Counted from the first letter of the stretch, positions 51,488-61,929 are shown. The stretch: DNA of 64,000 nucleotides from Klebsiella variicola (GCF_000828055.2 NZ_CP010523.2:4278001-4342000), one strand, 5' to 3'. Notes: generated by a model from the sequence alone, not told the origin. Translations and numbers: made by a program.

Positions 51488-51942
51488 CCCTGCTGACGCT
51501 TAACCGCCAGCAACCACTTCTCCAGCTCGGCGGCAAACTGTTGCCGGTCGCGCTGCGATAAACTATCCGGGCCGCCGGTCTGCACGCCGCTGGCCCGTAA
51601 TGTCTCCATAAAATCCCGCATCGTCAGGCGCTCGCGGATCGTCGCCTCGCTGTAACGTTCCCCGCGCGGATTCAGCGCCGCCCCGCCCTTCGCCAGCACC
51701 TCTGCCGCCAGCGGGATGTCGGCGGTGATGACTAAATCTCCCGCCGCGCACTGGCGAACGATTTCGTTATCCGCCACGTCAAAACCTTGTTCAACCCGCA
51801 GAGTGCGGATGAAACGCGACGACGGTACGCGCAGCGGCTGATTCGCCACCAGCGTCACCGGGATCTGGGTTCGCTCTGCCGCGCGGAACAAAATCTCTTT
51901 AATCACGTTCGGACACGCGTCCGCATCTACCCAAATAGCCAT
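51484..51942 (-). CDS. yaiI: UPF0178 family protein YaiI
   Basis: YaiI (152 aa) is a PIN-like/NYN-type small protein of unknown function. It begins [18 protein letters not shown] with the acidic pocket Asp residues, then [23 protein letters not shown] and [23 protein letters not shown] 51942 with CAGGAG upstream gives this start. The open frame seven codons longer is not used. Its stop is convergent with the DUF2076 gene. Confidence 0.95.
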   Translation of the reverse strand: MAIWVDADACPNVIKEILFRAAERTQIPVTLVANQPLRVPSSRFIRTLRVEQGFDVADNEIVRQCAAGDLVITADIPLAAEVLAKGGAALNPRGERYSEATIRERLTMRDFMETLRASGVQTGGPDSLSQRDRQQFAAELEKWLLAVKRQQG

Positions 51943-52058
51943 GCCAGCTCCTGTTACCTGCAATAAGTGACGCCAATGTTACCTGCTTTTCTCCCCCATG
52001 AAAGCGCCAGGATGGTAAGCTAATCAGATCGTAACGAAAAAAGCAGAGGGGAATGGTG

Positions 52059-52868
52059 ATGGATAAGAAAATTGGCTTTATCGGCTGCGGCAATATGGGT
52101 AAGGCCATTCTGGGTGGACTGATCGCCAGCGGCCAGGTACAGCCGGGACAAATCTGGGTCTATACCCCGTCGCCGGATAAGGTTGCGGCTCTGCGCGACC
52201 AGTATGGCATCAACGCCGCCGGGAGCGCTCAGGAAGTGGCGCAGATTGCCGATATCGTCTTCGGCGCGGTTAAGCCGGGGATCATGACCAAAGTGCTGGG
52301 CGACGTCGCCTCAAGCCTGAATAAAGAGTCGCTGGTGGTCTCCATCGCCGCCGGGGTCACGCTTGAGCAACTGGCGCGCGCCCTCGGTCACGATCGCAAA
52401 ATTATTCGCGCGATGCCCAATACGCCGTCACTGGTCAACGCCGGTATGACCTCCGTCACGCCTAACGCGCTGGTAAGCAGCGAAGACGTGGCCGAAGTGC
52501 TGACCATGTTCCGCTGCTTTGGCCAGGCGGAACAAATTGCCGAGCCGATGATCCATCCGGTGGTGGGCGTGAGCGGCTCCGCGCCGGCCTATGTCTTTAT
52601 GTTTATCGAAGCGATGGCCGATGCCGCCGTCCTCGGCGGCATGCCGCGCGCCCAGGCCTATAAATTCGCCGCCCAGGCGGTAATGGGCTCCGCCAAAATG
52701 GTGCTGGAGAGCGGCGAGCATCCGGGGGCGCTGAAAGATATGGTCTGCTCGCCTGGCGGGACCACCATCGAAGCCGTCCGCGTACTGGAAGAGAAAGGGT
52801 TCCGCTCCGCGGTGATCGAAGCCATCACCCAGTGTATGGAGAAATCAGAGAAACTGAGCCGCTCCTGA
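52059..52868 (+). CDS. proC: Pyrroline-5-carboxylate reductase
   Basis: ProC reduces pyrroline-5-carboxylate to proline with NADPH. The 269-residue protein begins MDKKIGFIGCGNMGKAIL with the Rossmann GxGxxG motif, and shows VSGSAPAYVFMFIEAMADAAV and CSPGGTTIEAV, the signature. Of three close starts, ATG 52059 has GAGGGG six bases upstream and matches E. coli. K-12 has dgcC next, which is missing here. Confidence 0.97.
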   Translation: MDKKIGFIGCGNMGKAILGGLIASGQVQPGQIWVYTPSPDKVAALRDQYGINAAGSAQEVAQIADIVFGAVKPGIMTKVLGDVASSLNKESLVVSIAAGVTLEQLARALGHDRKIIRAMPNTPSLVNAGMTSVTPNALVSSEDVAEVLTMFRCFGQAEQIAEPMIHPVVGVSGSAPAYVFMFIEAMADAAVLGGMPRAQAYKFAAQAVMGSAKMVLESGEHPGALKDMVCSPGGTTIEAVRVLEEKGFRSAVIEAITQCMEKSEKLSRS

Positions 52869-52912
52869 GCCTGAGAGGGTAGGCAGCAATGCCCTGAGTG
52901 TTCAAAGAAGAA

Positions 52913-52940
52913 GGGAGCGGATAAGCGCTCCCTTTTTTTC
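52913..52940. terminator. Terminator between proC and psiF
   Basis: GGGAGCG (52913-52919) pairs with CGCTCCC (52926-52932), followed by TTTTTTT rightward. Its end touches the psiF stop codon. Confidence 0.88.
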
Positions 52941-53256
52941 AGGCTTTCTTCAGGCAGGTACTCATGAAGGTACTGCGTTCATCACCCTTCAACGATTTTG
53001 CCGAGGCCGCTTTGTTGCAGTCGCTCATCTTCTGCTGCTGAGGGGTGAGCGCTTTTCCTTGCGACGTAGTGGTCTCTTTTTTCAGGCACTGGCTCATAAA
53101 CGTTTTGCGCTCATCTCCTTTCAGCGCTTTGGCTGACGCTTGCTGATTGCAGTCCGTCATCTTTTGCTGCTGTGGAGTGGGCGTTTTTTCTGCCGCGCCA
53201 ACCGCGCTGATAAAGATCAAGCCAAACAGTAGAGTCATTAGTAAGGTTATTTTCAT
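52939..53256 (-). CDS. psiF: Phosphate-starvation-inducible protein PsiF
   Basis: PsiF is a small exported protein of unknown function, induced by phosphate starvation and sharing the phoA region in E. coli. The 105-residue precursor has a signal peptide (cut near GAAEKTP) and two tandem copies of a TPQQQKM-DCN-ASAK-LKGDER-FMS-CLKK repeat, each with two cysteines. AAGGATGG precedes ATG 53256; a longer open frame is not used. It lies after a strong phoA terminator. Confidence 0.95.
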   Translation of the reverse strand: MKITLLMTLLFGLIFISAVGAAEKTPTPQQQKMTDCNQQASAKALKGDERKTFMSQCLKKETTTSQGKALTPQQQKMSDCNKAASAKSLKGDERSTFMSTCLKKA

Positions 53257-53303
53257 CGCACCATCCTTCTGTGAGTGGATCGTTGTAAGTCTGGACGCAG
53301 ATA

Positions 53304-53341
53304 GAAAAAAAACCAGCCGGTGACGCGATTTCGCCACCGGC
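53304..53341 (-). terminator. phoA terminator
   Basis: Leftward, GCCGGTG pairs with CACCGGC (53335-53341 with 53316-53322), with an inner TCGC/GCGA stem, followed by a T run (A run 53304-53312 on the plus strand). It lies between phoA and psiF. Confidence 0.85.
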
Positions 53342-53347
53342 AGCGAC

Positions 53348-54763
53348 TTATTTCAGACTCAGGGCGGCTTTCATGGTCGAGAACAGGTCGGTCTGGTCGG
53401 TCAGGCCGACGACGTTAGCCGCGTGTGGACCGTAGGCCGCAATGCGCAGCTGGGTGCCGGTATGCTCCATCGACTCTTCCTCAGAGTTGCCGTAGCTCAT
53501 GACCATCACTGCGCCATCGTGGGTATTCAGAGCCTGGGTCAGTCCCGGGGCTTTGCTGTCCGCCGGAATGATCTGGCTGGCGTGCGCATGGTCGGCGGTG
53601 ACGATCACCAGGGTATTGCCGTCTTTTCGCGCAAACTCCAGCGCCTTCTGCACCGCTTCGTCGAGGTCTACGGTTTCGCCGATCTGGCCACACGGATTCG
53701 CCGCATGATCCTGTTTATCGATGGAAGCGCCTTCCACCTGCAGGAAGAAACCTTTCTCGTTGCGGCTCAGCAGGTCAATCGCTTTCTCCGTCATCTGCGC
53801 CAGCGTCGGCACCGAGGCGTCGCGTTTCGGGTTTGGCGTACAGGTCACCGGCGCCTTATCGATATTGCCGTGATAAGACGCCTTCGGCCCTTCCCAGCGA
53901 ACCGGCATATTGCCATCGGCGAAGAGACCCAGCAGCGGCTTAGCCTGACTGGCGTCAGTCGCGGCGGCAAGGGAAGCCGCGTCGGTCACAATCTGGTAGC
54001 CGCGCGCTTCCGCCTGCTCGCGCAGGGTTTTGCCCTGCCACTCGCCCGCCGTCGCCGTTTCGGCAAAGGTCTTCGCCCCGCCGCCTAAGGTGACATCCGG
54101 CCGGGCGTTCAGCAGCTGTTCGGTAATGGAGCCTTTGCCCCCTTTCTCCAGCGCATTGCTGGGGCATTTTTCACTGGTGACCGTGGGGCCGTAACATTTA
54201 CGCGATGTCACATGCGCCACCAGCGCTGCGGGGGTGGCGTCCTGCAGCTCGGCGGTGGAAACGTTGCCGGTGGCCAGCCCCGCCGCTTTCGCCAGCTCGA
54301 GGAGGGTCTGATGCGCGTTCTCATGAATATCGACGCCCAGCGCGCCGTTATAGGTCTTGACGCCGGTGGTCCAGGCAGTGGCGGACGCCGCCGAGTCGGT
54401 CACGTAGTCCGGTTTCCCGGTTTTTTTATCCAGCGAATAGTGCGTGTACTGCCCGGTTAACGGCAAGGCGTCAATCCCTTTAAAGAAACCGCCCGCCCCT
54501 TGCGCATAATTTCGCGCAGCGGTAATTTCCGAATCACCCATGCCATCGCCAATCAGCAAAATAACGTTTTTAGCCGGCTTATTGATTAACGAGGCGCGCA
54601 GCGCTTCGGTTTGATCTCCGGTTAAACGACGCGCGCCGCCGGGAGTGGTGATATCTCCCTGCGCAGCGCGATTTTCCAGAACCGGCGCAGCAGTCGTTTC
54701 TGCATGAATAACCGGCGAGCCCAGCAGAGGAACCAGGGCAATAAACAGGGCGCTTAATTTCAC
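53348..54763 (-). CDS. phoA: Alkaline phosphatase PhoA
   Basis: PhoA is the periplasmic zinc/magnesium phosphomonoesterase of the Pho regulon. The 471-residue precursor has a signal peptide (cut after VIHA) and the nucleophile Ser in [10 protein letters not shown], plus [24 protein letters not shown] and TADHAHASQ metal ligands. The start is GTG 54763, as in E. coli: the upstream GGAG lies nine bases away and belongs to an ATGGAG overlapping an in-frame ATG, which is probably not used. A Pho box lies upstream. Confidence 0.97.
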   Translation of the reverse strand: MKLSALFIALVPLLGSPVIHAETTAAPVLENRAAQGDITTPGGARRLTGDQTEALRASLINKPAKNVILLIGDGMGDSEITAARNYAQGAGGFFKGIDALPLTGQYTHYSLDKKTGKPDYVTDSAASATAWTTGVKTYNGALGVDIHENAHQTLLELAKAAGLATGNVSTAELQDATPAALVAHVTSRKCYGPTVTSEKCPSNALEKGGKGSITEQLLNARPDVTLGGGAKTFAETATAGEWQGKTLREQAEARGYQIVTDAASLAAATDASQAKPLLGLFADGNMPVRWEGPKASYHGNIDKAPVTCTPNPKRDASVPTLAQMTEKAIDLLSRNEKGFFLQVEGASIDKQDHAANPCGQIGETVDLDEAVQKALEFARKDGNTLVIVTADHAHASQIIPADSKAPGLTQALNTHDGAVMVMSYGNSEEESMEHTGTQLRIAAYGPHAANVVGLTDQTDLFSTMKAALSLK

Positions 54764-54814
54764 TTTTGTCATCTCCATGTAAAAAATACTTAAAAAAAAC
54801 AAAACGAGGGAGAC

Positions 54815-54846
54815 TTTATAAAAGGGAGATGACAGAAAAATGACGG
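54815..54846 (-). promoter_or_regulatory. Pho box and promoter of phoA
   Basis: On the minus strand CCGTCAT and CTGTCAT are 4 bp apart (54829-54846), an excellent Pho box, placed eight bases before a TATAAA -10 (54815-54820), in the -35 position. Confidence 0.85.
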
Positions 54847-54868
54847 CATCCTTGTCGTGTCACAAAGA

Positions 54869-55129
54869 CTAGCTACGAGGATGCCGCAACAGCTTCTTTA
54901 GATATTGCTGCAGCAGCATCGCATCCTGGTCGTTGACCGGCGGACAGGGCGTCACCTGGTCAATCGCCTGTTCTATATCCTGAATCAATGCCTGCTGGGC
55001 ATCATGCTCCATATGGCGCAATAATGCGGTGACCACGATCTCCAGCGCTTCAACCTGCACCGTCAGTTCCTTTGCTTCTTCTTCCTTTTGCGCCAGTTTA
55101 ACCAGTAACTCAGCAATGAGATTCTTCAT
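54869..55129 (-). CDS. iraP: Anti-adapter protein IraP
   Basis: IraP stabilises sigma-S by blocking RssB during phosphate starvation. The 86-residue all-helical protein begins [22 protein letters not shown], a coiled-coil-like start, and ends in KKLLRHPR, as in E. coli. AAGGA stands about nine bases before the ATG. It is next to phoA, fitting phosphate-stress response. Confidence 0.93.
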   Translation of the reverse strand: MKNLIAELLVKLAQKEEEAKELTVQVEALEIVVTALLRHMEHDAQQALIQDIEQAIDQVTPCPPVNDQDAMLLQQYLKKLLRHPRS

Positions 55130-55429
55130 AGCACCAGTTCCTTATGCGAGGCCTGTTTTTGATTGGGATGTCATACCCGATGACGGACCTCAGAATTACT
55201 TAAAATAAGAATCATCGCAACACCCAATATACAGCGAAACGTTTTACCACAACAAAATACCACTATAAATAGTATTGTTTAATCATGGTCGGGGATGGTT
55301 ATAACCAGATGGCGCAGGAAATAATAAAATGGAATAGCGCTCACGGCATGGCGATAACAAAAAGTAATGGTAAATGTACCGACGGTGAATAACGCTGACG
55401 GTATCGCGATAAATACCGTCAGCAGAGGT
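55130..55429. other. Intergenic region between iraP and the MFS gene
   Basis: This 300-base gap carries the iraP promoter region (not clearly placed; an AT-rich part near 55180-55280) and, at 55394-55423, a perfect 11-bp hairpin GCTGACGGTAT/ATACCGTCAGC that lies just after the MFS stop. No gene is credible. The hairpin lacks a long T run. Confidence 0.45.
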
Positions 55430-56629
55430 TCAGGCGTTAGCCCGGCGGGTGCGGCGCAGCATCCATGCCAGCTGCCAGAGGTTAATGAAAACGATAATGG
55501 CGGTAGCAATAAACACCCAGCGGAAGCCGGCCATCGCCGATACAGAGGCGCCAATCAGCGGCCCGGCGACGTTGCCCAGATACATAAACGACTGGTTATA
55601 GCCAAAGATGCGTCCGGTGACGCTGTCGCTGCTGTATTTCAGCAATAAAGTCTGCACCGCCGGGAGCATCGCGCCATCGGCAAAGCCGAGCAGGAAACGC
55701 AGCGTACCCAATTGCAGCGGGGTGGTGACAAAAGACATGGCGAAAAACATCACCACTGCGCAGCAGAGCGTCGCGAGCAGGATCCGCGAGGTACCGATGC
55801 GATCGCCTAACTTACCCAGCCGTGGCGCAGAAATCAGCGCCGACACGCCAGGCACCGCGGCGATCATCCCGGCCAGAAAGGCGATATTGTTGCTGTCCGG
55901 CGCCATCGATTTGATAAACAGCGCCAGGATCGGGCCAATTGAGCCGTTGCACAACTGGATCACCAGGGTGGTGAAGAACAGGCTGATCACCAGCCCCGGA
56001 TAGGGTAAAGAGGCAAGGACTTGTTTTCCGGTGAGGCGCTCGCTTTTACTGACCTGAGGGCGCCCTCCCTCTTTGATCAGAAACAGGGTCACCAGAAAAC
56101 TGATGGTCAGCAGGATCGCCGTAATAAAAAAGACCATCCGCAGCCCGACGTGGTCCGCCAGGAAGCCGCCCAGCAGCGGGCCGCCGATCACGCCGCTGAT
56201 TTGCGCGGTTGATAGCGTGCTCAGCGCCCAGCCGCTGCGCTCGCGCGGCACCTGGGAGGCCACCAGCGCCATGGCGTTGGGGATATAACCGGAGGTTAAG
56301 CCCATGATCGCCCGCAGGATAAACAGCTGCCAGACGTTAGTGGCGAAGGCCTGCAGTAAAATAGCAATCGCCATCCCCAGCGAGGCACGCAGCAGCATCA
56401 GCTTGCGGCCTTTGCGGTCTGCCAGGCTCCCCCACATCGGCGAGACGATCGCCGAGACAAGAAAAGTCACGCTGAAGGTCAGCCCCGACCACATCGACAG
56501 CGCTTCATGCGAGGTAACGCCCAGCTGGGAGACGTAGAGGGGCAAAAAAGGGAGAATTTGACTGATCGCCAGGCCGGTAAAAAAGCAACCAAACCAGACG
56601 GAGATGAGATTAACCTTCCAGGATTCCAT
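55430..56629 (-). CDS. MFS transporter (MdtG-like)
   Basis: This 399-residue MFS protein resembles E. coli MdtG. Shared segments include [42 protein letters not shown] and [15 protein letters not shown]. Twelve helices are expected; drug efflux is the known role of MdtG and would be inferred here. The ATG has no clear Shine-Dalgarno. It is the last gene of the leftward group after the extensin-like gene, 169 bases apart. Confidence 0.88.
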   Translation of the reverse strand: MESWKVNLISVWFGCFFTGLAISQILPFLPLYVSQLGVTSHEALSMWSGLTFSVTFLVSAIVSPMWGSLADRKGRKLMLLRASLGMAIAILLQAFATNVWQLFILRAIMGLTSGYIPNAMALVASQVPRERSGWALSTLSTAQISGVIGGPLLGGFLADHVGLRMVFFITAILLTISFLVTLFLIKEGGRPQVSKSERLTGKQVLASLPYPGLVISLFFTTLVIQLCNGSIGPILALFIKSMAPDSNNIAFLAGMIAAVPGVSALISAPRLGKLGDRIGTSRILLATLCCAVVMFFAMSFVTTPLQLGTLRFLLGFADGAMLPAVQTLLLKYSSDSVTGRIFGYNQSFMYLGNVAGPLIGASVSAMAGFRWVFIATAIIVFINLWQLAWMLRRTRRANA

Positions 56630-56798
56630 AACTACGCGTATTCATTAATGATTTGCCAATTATTACCTAGCTTAGCAATTTCATTCCACTGGTGTACTAC
56701 CATAGATGCGCTGGCGGTGAGTTTGGTGTTTTATGAGTGCGGATGAGAACCTGACGAAGCATTTTCTGGTCATTTAGGCTGCTCACAGCGCTTTATGC

Positions 56799-57482
56799 TC
56801 AAAAGCAGAAGCCCTGCCCGCGCATCCCCAGATGAAAATGATTGGCGTGAGCCGCATTGTACTCTGGCCCCAGCGCGTTGCCGAAGTAGTGGCAGCTGTT
56901 GTTCAACAGCGCCGCCAGCCAGGGATGCGAGGTCTCGCTCCGCCAGCCCTGCAGGACGCTGACGCGTCGGCCGTCCGCCAGGCGGAAACCGCTGACGTCC
57001 AGCGCGTCCGCCGTGGCGTGTTCACTGCGCCGCGCCTGTTGCCGATGGTAGATATTGCGACAGGCGAAGCTGCCGAGATGATCGATCTGGCGCAGATCGC
57101 TCGCCATCAGTTGACGGGTCAGCGGTTTCGCCTGCTGCTCGACATACAGCGCACTGCTCAGCGCCAGCGGGCAGCTGGCGAGGAAACTGCTGCTCAGCGT
57201 CACGCTGCCAAAATTCGCTACCCGCACCACGTTATGCAGCGGGCAGCTTCCCTCGCTGTCCGCCACCGGCTGGCTGGCGATAAGCCGGCGGCGATTGGCT
57301 TCCGCCAGCAGGGAGGCGCACTGGTCTGCCGTCAGCCTGCGCAGCTTGAATGACGTCAACCAGCCCGGGGGATCGTCAAGCGCCAGCGGCGCCAGCGGAT
57401 TCAGGTGCGGCGGCAGATAGCGGTATCCTAACAGGCCCGCGCCGAGCAGCCCGGCCAGCACCAGCAGCGTCTTTCCTCTCAC
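56799..57482 (-). CDS. Extensin-family protein (extensin-like C-terminal domain)
   Basis: This 227-residue protein has an N-terminal hydrophobic anchor (about 5-20) and an extensin-like domain (COG3921-type). SEHATADALDVSGF and HANHFHLGM carry the His/Asp residues of M15-type metallopeptidases, so a peptidoglycan or peptide hydrolase is possible. A GTG at 57482 with GGGAG five bases upstream is a better start than the TTG five codons earlier. It is divergent from ddlA, with a cell-wall role inferred from context. Confidence 0.8.
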   Translation of the reverse strand: MRGKTLLVLAGLLGAGLLGYRYLPPHLNPLAPLALDDPPGWLTSFKLRRLTADQCASLLAEANRRRLIASQPVADSEGSCPLHNVVRVANFGSVTLSSSFLASCPLALSSALYVEQQAKPLTRQLMASDLRQIDHLGSFACRNIYHRQQARRSEHATADALDVSGFRLADGRRVSVLQGWRSETSHPWLAALLNNSCHYFGNALGPEYNAAHANHFHLGMRGQGFCF

Positions 57483-57581
57483 GCCCACTCCCGTCAATTG
57501 ATCAGGTAAATATTATGGCAGGCAGGCAGCGGTTTCACATGGTATGTTATGCCCTTTGATGTTATCTGGATGGAAGTTGAA

Positions 57582-58679
57582 ATGGCAAAGATGAGGGTTG
57601 GGATCGTTTTTGGCGGCAAGTCGGCGGAGCATGAAGTGTCGCTGCAGTCAGCGAAGAATATCGTGGAAGCGATTGATAAATCGCGCTTCGATGTGGTTCT
57701 GTTGGGTATTGATAAACAGGGGCTATGGCACATCAACGACGCCGGCAACTACCTGCTCAATGCTCAGGATCCTGCCCGCATTGCCCTGCGTCCTTCCACG
57801 GTGACCCTGGCGCAGATCCCGGGCCGCGAAGCACAGCAGCTGATTAACGCCGACAGCGGCCAGCCGCTGGCGGCTATCGATGTGATTTTCCCCATCGTCC
57901 ACGGCACGCTGGGCGAGGATGGCTCCCTGCAGGGGATGCTGCGCATGGCGAATCTGCCTTTCGTGGGTTCCGATGTGCTGGGCTCCGCGGCCTGTATGGA
58001 CAAAGACGTGACCAAACGTCTGCTGCGCGATGCCGGGCTCGCCGTCGCCCCGTTTATCACCCTGACCCGCGCCAACCGCGCGCAGTTCAGCTTTGCCGAT
58101 GTTGAAGCAAAGCTGGGGCTGCCGCTGTTCGTGAAGCCGGCCAACCAGGGATCATCGGTTGGCGTCAGCAAAGTTAAAAACGAAGAGCAGTACCATCAGG
58201 CGGTGGCCCTGGCCTTTGAATTTGATCATAAAGTCGTGGTGGAACAAGGCATTAAAGGGCGGGAAATTGAGTGTGCGGTGCTGGGTAACGACCACCCGCA
58301 GGCCAGCACCTGCGGTGAAATTGTCCTCAACAGCGAGTTTTACGCCTACGACACCAAATATATCGATGACCAGGGCGCGCAGGTGGTGGTCCCGGCCGCC
58401 ATCGCCCCTGAGATCAACGACAAGATCCGCGCGATTGCAGTGCAGGCCTACCAGACCCTGGGCTGCAGCGGCATGGCCCGCGTCGACGTCTTCCTCACCG
58501 CCGAGAACGAGGTGGTGATCAACGAGATCAACACCCTGCCGGGCTTTACCAACATCAGCATGTATCCGAAGCTGTGGCAGGCCAGCGGCCTCGACTACAC
58601 CAGTCTGATCACCCGGCTGATTGAGCTGGCGCTGGAGCGCCATGCCGCGGACCGGGCGCTGAAAACCTCCATGAACTAA
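57582..58679 (+). CDS. ddlA: D-alanine--D-alanine ligase A
   Basis: DdlA joins two D-alanines for peptidoglycan precursors with ATP-grasp chemistry. The 365-residue protein has [46 protein letters not shown] and [17 protein letters not shown]. coli DdlA has 364 residues. ATG 57582 matches the family; the ATG four codons earlier is an alternative. Confidence 0.97.
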   Translation: MAKMRVGIVFGGKSAEHEVSLQSAKNIVEAIDKSRFDVVLLGIDKQGLWHINDAGNYLLNAQDPARIALRPSTVTLAQIPGREAQQLINADSGQPLAAIDVIFPIVHGTLGEDGSLQGMLRMANLPFVGSDVLGSAACMDKDVTKRLLRDAGLAVAPFITLTRANRAQFSFADVEAKLGLPLFVKPANQGSSVGVSKVKNEEQYHQAVALAFEFDHKVVVEQGIKGREIECAVLGNDHPQASTCGEIVLNSEFYAYDTKYIDDQGAQVVVPAAIAPEINDKIRAIAVQAYQTLGCSGMARVDVFLTAENEVVINEINTLPGFTNISMYPKLWQASGLDYTSLITRLIELALERHAADRALKTSMN

Positions 58680-58710
58680 AACGCGTTTATCGCGCCTGGC
58701 AGCAGGGGTC

Positions 58711-58914
58711 TCAGGCCTCTTCTGCCGGGCGGCGGCGGATCACCAGGCCCGCGGCCCAGAAGCTAATGACCCAGGTGACCAGACCGACGGCGTAGGGTTG
58801 CCAGCCTTGTGTTTCAAACCCCAGCAGCCCCACCACCCCATTGAGAATAAAAATTAGCCCCAGCGCCACCGCGTAGTAGTGCCAGTCGCGGCGAATTTTA
58901 TCTGTGAGCTTCAT
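58711..58914 (-). CDS. yaiZ: Small membrane protein YaiZ
   Basis: This 67-residue inner-membrane protein has two helices (about 12-32 and 39-58) and follows E. coli YaiZ, with RRDWHYYAVALGLIFILNGVVGLLGFE. GGAGG stands before ATG 58914. Function is unknown. A longer open frame upstream is not used. Confidence 0.9.
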   Translation of the reverse strand: MKLTDKIRRDWHYYAVALGLIFILNGVVGLLGFETQGWQPYAVGLVTWVISFWAAGLVIRRRPAEEA

Positions 58915-59167
58915 GCGACCTCCAACAGCAAAAAAACGCATCTTCGCATAGCCGCCCGCGGCGGTCTGTAGCGCGGGAGAGAATGTTGCTGGATTGCGAC
59001 GCCGCTCTCCCTTTTCCATTCCTGTGGCGCGGTTAACACACCAGCGAAAACAGGATTATTCCTGGACGGCAATTACCAGCAATCTGATACTGACAATGGC
59101 CCCTCACTGCCAGAATACCTGCCATAGAGCTGGAGAAAAAACCAGCAGTACAGAGGTGGGAGGGCCT

Positions 59168-59470
59168 ATGGCTGAATTCAGTTTTTCAAAATCGCTTTTG
59201 GGAAATAAAAAAAGAGGGGCGTTGACCGGCAGCCATGTCGCCTACGGCCTGTTCGTGCTAGTCTGCTGCTGGGCCGGCGCGCAGATGCTCAGCATGCTGA
59301 TCCACGCTCCGGGGGTATTTGAACGCTTGATGCAAACGCAGGACGCCAGCCGTCCGCAAGTCGACATCAGTCTCGCCGTTGGCACCCTCTTTGGCCTGAT
59401 CCCTTTCCTGATCGGCTGCTCGTTCATCGGGCTGCTGGCGCTCATTGTGCGCTGGCGTCAGCGCCGTTAA
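59168..59470 (+). CDS. yaiY: Small membrane protein YaiY
   Basis: This 100-residue protein has two membrane helices (about 22-45 and 68-92), similar to E. coli YaiY (AYGLFVLVCCWAGAQML, LIHAPGVFERLMQTQ). Unknown function. GGGAGG precedes ATG 59168. Its stop overlaps the yaiW stop by four bases on the other strand. Confidence 0.92.
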   Translation: MAEFSFSKSLLGNKKRGALTGSHVAYGLFVLVCCWAGAQMLSMLIHAPGVFERLMQTQDASRPQVDISLAVGTLFGLIPFLIGCSFIGLLALIVRWRQRR

Positions 59471-60573
59471 CGCCGCGCCATACAATTTGCCCGCCGCTCA
59501 TCAACCCGTTTTGCAAACCACGCCGTCGTCAGATTACGGGTAATTTTCGGACTCTCAAGCTGGATCCCTGGCAACATCTCCCGCGGCAGAGTCTTGCCCG
59601 CCCTTTTCTCGGCGAGGCGGAAAACCTGCTGATAAAGGTCGGTCTTCTCAAACGCCAGGCTGTCGCCCTTTTTCAACTGGCTGTGGATCTCGCTGTCGCT
59701 CATTCCCAACTGGCCCGCCAGACGACGCACCGCCAGCTCGGTGCTGCCCGGTTCCTCGCTGTCGTAGCGGATAAGGTCGCCGTCGAGCGCCAGTTTCACC
59801 CCGCTGGCTTTCACCACCGCGTTCTGGAAGGCGGCGTTACGGCTGGCATACCAGCCGGCGTTGAAGTCGGCAAAGCGGTACAGCGGCACGCTGTAGCTGG
59901 CCGGGTAATTCAACAGATGATAGGTGCCAAACCACAGGCCGCCGCGCAGGCTGAAGACCTCCTGGCGCACCGTCCCGTTCATTTTCCACGGGTAGCCGGA
60001 GGTGTGCTGCTCGGCAAAGGCAATGCTGACCTGCATCGGCCCCCCGGTGTGCACCGGGTTAAGTGAACCGAACAGCTTCTGCCCCATCGGCACCATCCCG
60101 ATAAAGTCATCAAAAATGGCGCTCAGCTGCTTTTCCGTCTTCACATTGTCCAGACGGTCGCTATAGCTTTTACCGTTTGGCGAGGTGATCTTCAGCGCGG
60201 TATGGACCAGAAACGGCGGAATGTGCATTTTTTCCGCCCGGCGGTCAATTTCCTGCCAGGCGATTTTATTCAACCCCGGCACCACCGGATCGGACTGATA
60301 GTTAGACTCCTGCTGCGCGACCGCCAGCACCGAGCAGACATTCTCTTCCGTCGGCGCCAGCTTCTGGCTGTCAAACGCGGTGGCGATGGCTTGCGCCCAG
60401 GCCTCCCGATCCTTGACGCTGGCCGGCATTTTCTGCCGCACCACCGACGCCACGTCAACGGGCTTCTCGCCCTTTTTCAGCGTCGGGGCCTGCTGGCTGG
60501 TGCAGGCGCTCAGCACCATGGCCGCCAACAGCGTCGATGAACCGGGAATAATGCGCGATAAACGTGCGGCCAT
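59467..60573 (-). CDS. yaiW: Lipoprotein YaiW
   Basis: YaiW is an outer-membrane lipoprotein that helps SbmA in uptake of proline-rich antimicrobial peptides in E. coli and Salmonella. The 368-residue precursor has a lipobox LSAC (Cys24 from this start). The rest, with AVAQQESNYQSDPVVPGL and GTYHLLNYPASY, is close to E. coli. Two ATGs adjoin; the second is six bases after AAGGA and is used. It begins 19 bases after sbmA, forming an sbmA-yaiW operon. Confidence 0.94.
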   Translation of the reverse strand: MAARLSRIIPGSSTLLAAMVLSACTSQQAPTLKKGEKPVDVASVVRQKMPASVKDREAWAQAIATAFDSQKLAPTEENVCSVLAVAQQESNYQSDPVVPGLNKIAWQEIDRRAEKMHIPPFLVHTALKITSPNGKSYSDRLDNVKTEKQLSAIFDDFIGMVPMGQKLFGSLNPVHTGGPMQVSIAFAEQHTSGYPWKMNGTVRQEVFSLRGGLWFGTYHLLNYPASYSVPLYRFADFNAGWYASRNAAFQNAVVKASGVKLALDGDLIRYDSEEPGSTELAVRRLAGQLGMSDSEIHSQLKKGDSLAFEKTDLYQQVFRLAEKRAGKTLPREMLPGIQLESPKITRNLTTAWFAKRVDERRANCMARR

Positions 60574-60591
60574 CATGCTTCCTTGTCTTAA

Positions 60592-61812
60592 TTAACGTAA
60601 TGTCGGGATCGCTTCCTGCAGCGGCTTGCCGTCCAGCTCGCGTTCAAAACTGCGCAGACGTTTGTAGATGGACATCAGTTCCACCAGCGTCGTCCACGAG
60701 CTAATCAGGTACTGGAACGAGCCGCGCACCTGGCCGAAGACGTTGGTAATTTGCGTCATCAGCCCGAGGGTAATCGTACCGGCAACGATCGACGGAAACA
60801 GCAGGAAAAGGCCGAAAACGTTATCCACCTGCAGGTAGAGAATGCGGGCGATATTGAAATACATATAGTGGAAATAGAGACGGAAATAGTTGCGACGCAC
60901 CGCGCTGAACAGCTCGCGCACCGTCGGCGGCGTGGCGCGGGTTTCATCGTCCTCACCGTAGACCAGCTCTTTACGATAGGCGGCTTCCACGCGCTGGTTT
61001 TTAAACTCCAGGCCCGGCAGCTTAATCCCCACCACCGCCAGCAGGCCGGTCCCCATCAGCGACCAGACGATAGCGGCAATCACCAGACCATACGGCAAAT
61101 GGCCGACGATAGGCAGGTCGGGAACGTGTTCGGAGAGCGTCACCAGCACCGGCAGGAAGGCGATCAAGGTCATCACCGCGTTGATAAAGCTTACCCCCAT
61201 ATCTTCCAGGGTGGAGGCAAAGCGCATGGTATCTTCCTGCACACGCTGCGCGGCGCCTTCGATATGGCGCAGATGCTGCCAGTGGGCCATATAGTGTTCG
61301 TTCATCGCCGTGCGCCAGCGGAAGACGTAGTGGCTGACGAAGAAGTTGTTCATCACGCCAATGATCACCGCGATGAGCGCGATGCCGAGAAAGATGCCGA
61401 TCTCATGATAAAACTGGTTGATGCTGACCTTATGCGGGGTGGCCAGCGCGCTCTGGATCAGGTCGTAGAACGGCGCATACCAGGCGTTGATCGCCACCCC
61501 GACTTCCACCAGAAACCAGGTGACGAAGATGATGAGCGACGTGCCGAGAATCGACCAGTACTGCCAGCGATGCGGGCAGTAGACAAACCAGAAGAGTGCA
61601 AACACGCCGACGCAAAACAGATAGTAAGCGTAGAACACCAGATAGTTGAGCGACCAGAAGCGCGCCGCGCTGATCGCCACATTTTGCGATGCTCCGGTGA
61701 CCCGCAGCAGCCAGTCGCCGCCGCCCGCCTGCCAAAAGATCACGGCCAGCAGCGACCAGATAAAGGCAGAAATAAAAAACGGCCCCGGTTTGGGGAAAAA
61801 AGATTTAAACAT
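60592..61812 (-). CDS. sbmA: Peptide antibiotic transporter SbmA
   Basis: SbmA is an inner-membrane, proton-driven importer of peptide antibiotics such as microcins B17 and J25, Bac7 and bleomycin. The 406-residue protein has about eight helices and is highly similar to E. coli ([51 protein letters not shown]). Two ATGs adjoin; the second has AGGAG at better distance and gives the E. coli start. It is followed by yaiW. Confidence 0.96.
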   Translation of the reverse strand: MFKSFFPKPGPFFISAFIWSLLAVIFWQAGGGDWLLRVTGASQNVAISAARFWSLNYLVFYAYYLFCVGVFALFWFVYCPHRWQYWSILGTSLIIFVTWFLVEVGVAINAWYAPFYDLIQSALATPHKVSINQFYHEIGIFLGIALIAVIIGVMNNFFVSHYVFRWRTAMNEHYMAHWQHLRHIEGAAQRVQEDTMRFASTLEDMGVSFINAVMTLIAFLPVLVTLSEHVPDLPIVGHLPYGLVIAAIVWSLMGTGLLAVVGIKLPGLEFKNQRVEAAYRKELVYGEDDETRATPPTVRELFSAVRRNYFRLYFHYMYFNIARILYLQVDNVFGLFLLFPSIVAGTITLGLMTQITNVFGQVRGSFQYLISSWTTLVELMSIYKRLRSFERELDGKPLQEAIPTLR

Positions 61813-61929
61813 CATTGTCTCCTGCTAACTTCTTATCGTTCTGCTATTGCTGTGTACGACGCATACGTCGGCCGCCACGTGGATGCGCTCTCGCGGGGCA
61901 GACGAATGATAAGACCGGATATCAACAGC

